The notes beneath the pieces were generated by a model. It worked only from the letters and a program-made list of their open reading frames with translations, had not been told where the DNA came from and did no database searches. Position numbers and translations under genes: made by a program. A stretch of DNA of 45,762 nt from Mycolicibacter sinensis. GTDB lineage: Bacteria; Actinomycetota; Actinomycetes; Mycobacteriales; Mycobacteriaceae. Below, in pieces: positions 43,446 to 45,762 of the stretch; the stretch's first letter is position 1, and every line of letters begins with the position of its first letter. The DNA lies in NCBI RefSeq assembly GCF_001667375.1, contig NZ_LZIN01000022.1, forward strand, positions 1 through 45,762, given 5' to 3'.

Positions 43446-44822
43446 ATGTTGAGCACCGAGTTGCAGACCACCGCGCGGCGACTGACCGGTTGGGGCCGCA
43501 CCGCGCCGAGTGTGGCGCAGGTGCTGTCCACCCCGGATGTCGAAGTCATCGCCAAGGCCGTGGCGCGGGCGTCCGACTCCCGAGGCGTGATCGCCCGCGG
43601 TCTGGGCCGCTCCTATGGCGACAACGCCCAGAACGGCGGCGGCCTGGTCGTCGATATGACCGCACTGAACCGGATCCATTCGATGGACGCCGCCAGCGCG
43701 CTGGTCGACGTCGACGCCGGGGTCAATCTGGACCAGTTGATGCGGGCCGCGCTGCCGCTGGGGCTGTGGGTGCCGGTGCTGCCCGGGACCCGCCAGGTCA
43801 CCGTCGGCGGGGCGATCGCCTGCGACATCCACGGCAAGAACCACCACAGCGCCGGCAGCTTCGGCAACCACGTGGCGTCGATGGAGTTGCTGACCGCCGA
43901 CGGTTCGGTGCGCCACCTGACCCCGGACGGCCCCGAGTCGGAGCTGTTCTGGGCCACGGTCGGCGGCAACGGCCTGACCGGGATCGTGCTGCGCGCGACG
44001 ATCGCGATGACCCCGACCGAGACGGCGTACTTCATCGCCGACGGCGACGTCACCGCCTCGCTCGACGAGACCATCGCCTTCCACAGCGACGGCAGCGAAG
44101 CCGACTACACCTACTCCTCGGCGTGGTTCGACGCGATCAGCGCGCCGCCCAAGCTGGGCCGGGCCGCCATCTCGCGCGGCTCGCTGGCCCGGTTGGACCA
44201 GCTGCCCGACAAGCTGGCCCGCGACCCGCTGAAATTCGATGCGCCGCAGTTCTTCACCGCCCCGGACATCTTCCCCAACGGGTTGGGCAACAAGTTGATC
44301 TTCGGTGCGATGACCGAGCTGTGGTACCGCAAATCCGGCAGCTACCGCGGCAAAGCGCAGAACCTGACGCAGTTCTACCACCCGCTGGACATGGTCGGTG
44401 AGTGGAACCGGGCCTACGGCTCGGCCGGTTTCGGGCAGTACCAGTTCGTGGTGCCCACGGAGGCGGTCGAGGAGTTCAAGGCCATCATGAGAGACATCCA
44501 GGCCAGCGGGCACTACTCGTTCCTCAACGTGTTCAAGCTGTTCGGCCCGGGCAACCAAGCGCCACTGAGTTTCCCGATCCCCGGCTGGAACGTCTGCGTG
44601 GACTTTCAGATCAAGGCCGGCCTCAACGAATTCCTCAACGGCCTCGACCGCCGGGTGCTGGAGTTCGGCGGCCGGCTCTACACCGCCAAGGATTCCCGCA
44701 CCACCGCGGAGATGTTCCACGCCATGTACCCGCGCATCGACGAATGGATTGCGGTGCGGCGCAAGGTCGATCCCGACGGGATCTTCGTCTCGGACATGGC
44801 CCGACGTTTGGAGCTTGTGTAG
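43446..44822 (+). CDS. dprE1: Decaprenylphosphoryl-beta-D-ribose 2'-oxidase DprE1 (Rv3790 orthologue)
   Basis: 458 aa FAD enzyme that oxidises decaprenylphosphoryl-ribose to the 2'-keto intermediate, the first half of the epimerisation that supplies arabinose to arabinogalactan and lipoarabinomannan. The FAD-binding block [16 protein letters not shown] is at 51-66, followed by [20 protein letters not shown] with H129 (His132 in M. tuberculosis). C384 in PGWNVCVDF corresponds to Cys387, the residue modified by benzothiazinones, and K415 in [10 protein letters not shown] to Lys418. It is three residues shorter than the M. tuberculosis protein because of a gap near residue 45. dprE2 follows after 11 bp. 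Unlike in M. tuberculosis, gtrA is not directly upstream, so it needs its own promoter. Confidence 0.95.
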   Translation: MLSTELQTTARRLTGWGRTAPSVAQVLSTPDVEVIAKAVARASDSRGVIARGLGRSYGDNAQNGGGLVVDMTALNRIHSMDAASALVDVDAGVNLDQLMRAALPLGLWVPVLPGTRQVTVGGAIACDIHGKNHHSAGSFGNHVASMELLTADGSVRHLTPDGPESELFWATVGGNGLTGIVLRATIAMTPTETAYFIADGDVTASLDETIAFHSDGSEADYTYSSAWFDAISAPPKLGRAAISRGSLARLDQLPDKLARDPLKFDAPQFFTAPDIFPNGLGNKLIFGAMTELWYRKSGSYRGKAQNLTQFYHPLDMVGEWNRAYGSAGFGQYQFVVPTEAVEEFKAIMRDIQASGHYSFLNVFKLFGPGNQAPLSFPIPGWNVCVDFQIKAGLNEFLNGLDRRVLEFGGRLYTAKDSRTTAEMFHAMYPRIDEWIAVRRKVDPDGIFVSDMARRLELV

Positions 44823-44833
44823 ATGGTGTGCCC

Positions 44834-45598
44834 ATGGTTTTAGATGCGACCTCCAACCCCCAGTCGATCCTGGTGCTGGGCGGCACGTCCGAAATCGGGC
44901 TGGCGATCTGCGCGCGCTACCTGCGCAACGCCTCGGCGAGCGTGGTGCTGGCCTGCCTGCCGAATGACCCCGGCCGCGACGCCGCGGCGGCGGCGATGGA
45001 GGCCGCCGGCGCCAAGTCGGTGCGGGTCATCGACTTCGACGCCCTCGACACCGCGTCGCACCCGGCGATGATCGACCAGGCGTTCGCCGAGGGCGACATC
45101 GACGTGGCTGTGGTCGCCTTCGGGATGGACGCCGACGCCGAGGAGCTCTGGCGCAACCAGGCCAAGGCCGTGCAGGTCGCCGGAATCAACTACACCGCCG
45201 CGGTTTCGGTCGGGGTGCTGCTGGCCAACAAGATGAGCGCCCAGGGCTTCGGGCAGATCATCGCGATGAGCTCGGTGGCCGGAGAGCGGGTGCGCCGCAC
45301 CAACTTCGTCTACGGCTCCACCAAGGCCGGGCTCGACGGCTTCTACCTCGGCTTGGGCGAGGCGCTGCGCGACGACGGGGTGCGGGTGCTGGTGATCCGG
45401 CCCGGCCAGGTGCGCACCCGGTTCTCCGCGCACGTCAAGGAAGCCCCGCTGACCGTCGACAAAGAGGACGTCGCCGAGCTGGCGGTGACCGCAGCCGCCA
45501 AGGGCAAGGAGATCGTCTGGGCGCCAGGGGCATTCCGCTACGTGATGATGGTGCTGCGGCACGTTCCGCGGGCGATCTTCCGCAAGCTGCCCATCTGA
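44834..45598 (+). CDS. dprE2: Decaprenylphosphoryl-2-keto-ribose reductase DprE2 (Rv3791 orthologue)
   Basis: 254 aa short-chain dehydrogenase that reduces the DprE1 product to decaprenylphosphoryl-arabinose with NAD(P)H. The nucleotide-binding glycine motif is GGTSEIG (16-22), the catalytic serine lies in AMSSVAG (S146/S147), and the active-site pair is Y160-GST-K164. The C-terminus [21 protein letters not shown] is membrane-proximal and highly conserved. ATG 44834 gives the same length as the M. tuberculosis protein; GTG two codons upstream is possible. It lies between dprE1 (11 bp) and aftA (4 bp), so the three form one transcription unit. Confidence 0.95.
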   Translation: MVLDATSNPQSILVLGGTSEIGLAICARYLRNASASVVLACLPNDPGRDAAAAAMEAAGAKSVRVIDFDALDTASHPAMIDQAFAEGDIDVAVVAFGMDADAEELWRNQAKAVQVAGINYTAAVSVGVLLANKMSAQGFGQIIAMSSVAGERVRRTNFVYGSTKAGLDGFYLGLGEALRDDGVRVLVIRPGQVRTRFSAHVKEAPLTVDKEDVAELAVTAAAKGKEIVWAPGAFRYVMMVLRHVPRAIFRKLPI

Positions 45599-45602
45599 TC
45601 TG

Positions 45603-45762
45603 ATGCCGAGCAGACGTGAAAGCCCCCAATCGGGGCCGGAAGTGGGGGCCTTCATGTCTGCTCGCGCGGGGAAAACCGCGCTCACGACCGTCGGGCAAAT
45701 GATCCTGGCGAGCCTCATCGCCGTCGTCGTCGCGGTCATAGCCCTGGTGGCCATCGCCCGGG
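45603..45762 (+). CDS. aftA: Arabinofuranosyltransferase AftA, N-terminal fragment (Rv3792 orthologue)
   Basis: Begins 4 bp after the dprE2 stop and runs off the window after 53 codons. The N-terminus MPSRRESPQSGPEVGAF followed by a hydrophobic stretch (ILASLIAVVVAVIALVAIAR) matches the start of AftA as I recall it. AftA is the GT-C enzyme that attaches the first arabinofuranose from decaprenylphosphoryl-arabinose to galactan, the step after DprE1/DprE2. Identification rests on a short stretch plus gene order. Confidence 0.82.
   Translation, partial: MPSRRESPQSGPEVGAFMSARAGKTALTTVGQMILASLIAVVVAVIALVAIAR

Overview
High-GC actinobacterial DNA, almost certainly from the Mycobacteriaceae. The evidence is unmistakable orthologues of the Mycobacterium tuberculosis Rv3778c-Rv3792 cell-wall neighbourhood (Rv3778c, Rv3779, bpa/Rv3780, the Wzt/Wzm-type ABC transporter Rv3781/Rv3783, glfT1/Rv3782, the GtrA protein Rv3789, dprE1, dprE2 and the start of aftA), together with mycobacterial PGRS (glycine/alanine/asparagine-rich) coding sequence. 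All identifications come from reading translations and recalling families; no database search was run.

Layout. (1) 1-2136: two convergent fatty-acyl-AMP ligase paralogues, the left one cut by the window edge, whose 3' parts form a near-perfect 111-bp inverted repeat. (2) 2330-8657: an aminotransferase-V-like gene divergent from a tight five-gene operon: GT-C membrane protein (Rv3779-like), proteasome activator Bpa, ABC ATPase, galactofuranosyltransferase GlfT1, ABC permease. The operon starts galactan on its lipid carrier and exports it, with bpa embedded in it. (3) 8724-11232: an enolase-superfamily acid-sugar dehydratase-like gene, divergent from gtrA, which converges on and overlaps a fatty-acid-desaturase-family gene. 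(4) 11398-42723: about 31 kb of giant glycine-rich secreted proteins: four co-oriented minus-strand genes (called here PGRS-A, B, C, D; 1553, 994, 4568 and 1797 aa) and a divergent plus-strand PGRS protein fused to a GH5 endoglycoceramidase-like domain. (5) 42810-45762: a small one-TM protein divergent from dprE1-dprE2-aftA (decaprenylphosphoryl-arabinose synthesis and arabinogalactan priming).

The most unusual content is region 4. In M. tuberculosis gtrA (Rv3789) directly precedes dprE1; here about 33 kb separates them. The five glycine-rich proteins have no PE domain. Each instead starts with a similar cleavable-type signal peptide (core GAFLAFG.xPL, AHA/AQA cleavage box) and a short acidic N-domain. 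A, C and D share a three-part plan: PGRS domain, a run of 10-11 consecutive glycines, then a different, beta-solenoid-like repeat domain ending in a related C-terminal module and a common tail G-[SNH]-[ND]-G-x-[ND]-[NK]-P. B, C and D share a promoter-like element (TTGAC[GT]-N16-TAAC[GC]T). PGRS-C, at 4568 aa, contains seven superrepeats whose spacing is always a multiple of 3 bp. This looks like a locally amplified family of PE-independent, probably surface-displayed PGRS/solenoid proteins, with one member carrying a glycosidase.

No rRNA, tRNA, CRISPR array, insertion sequence or phage gene was recognised.
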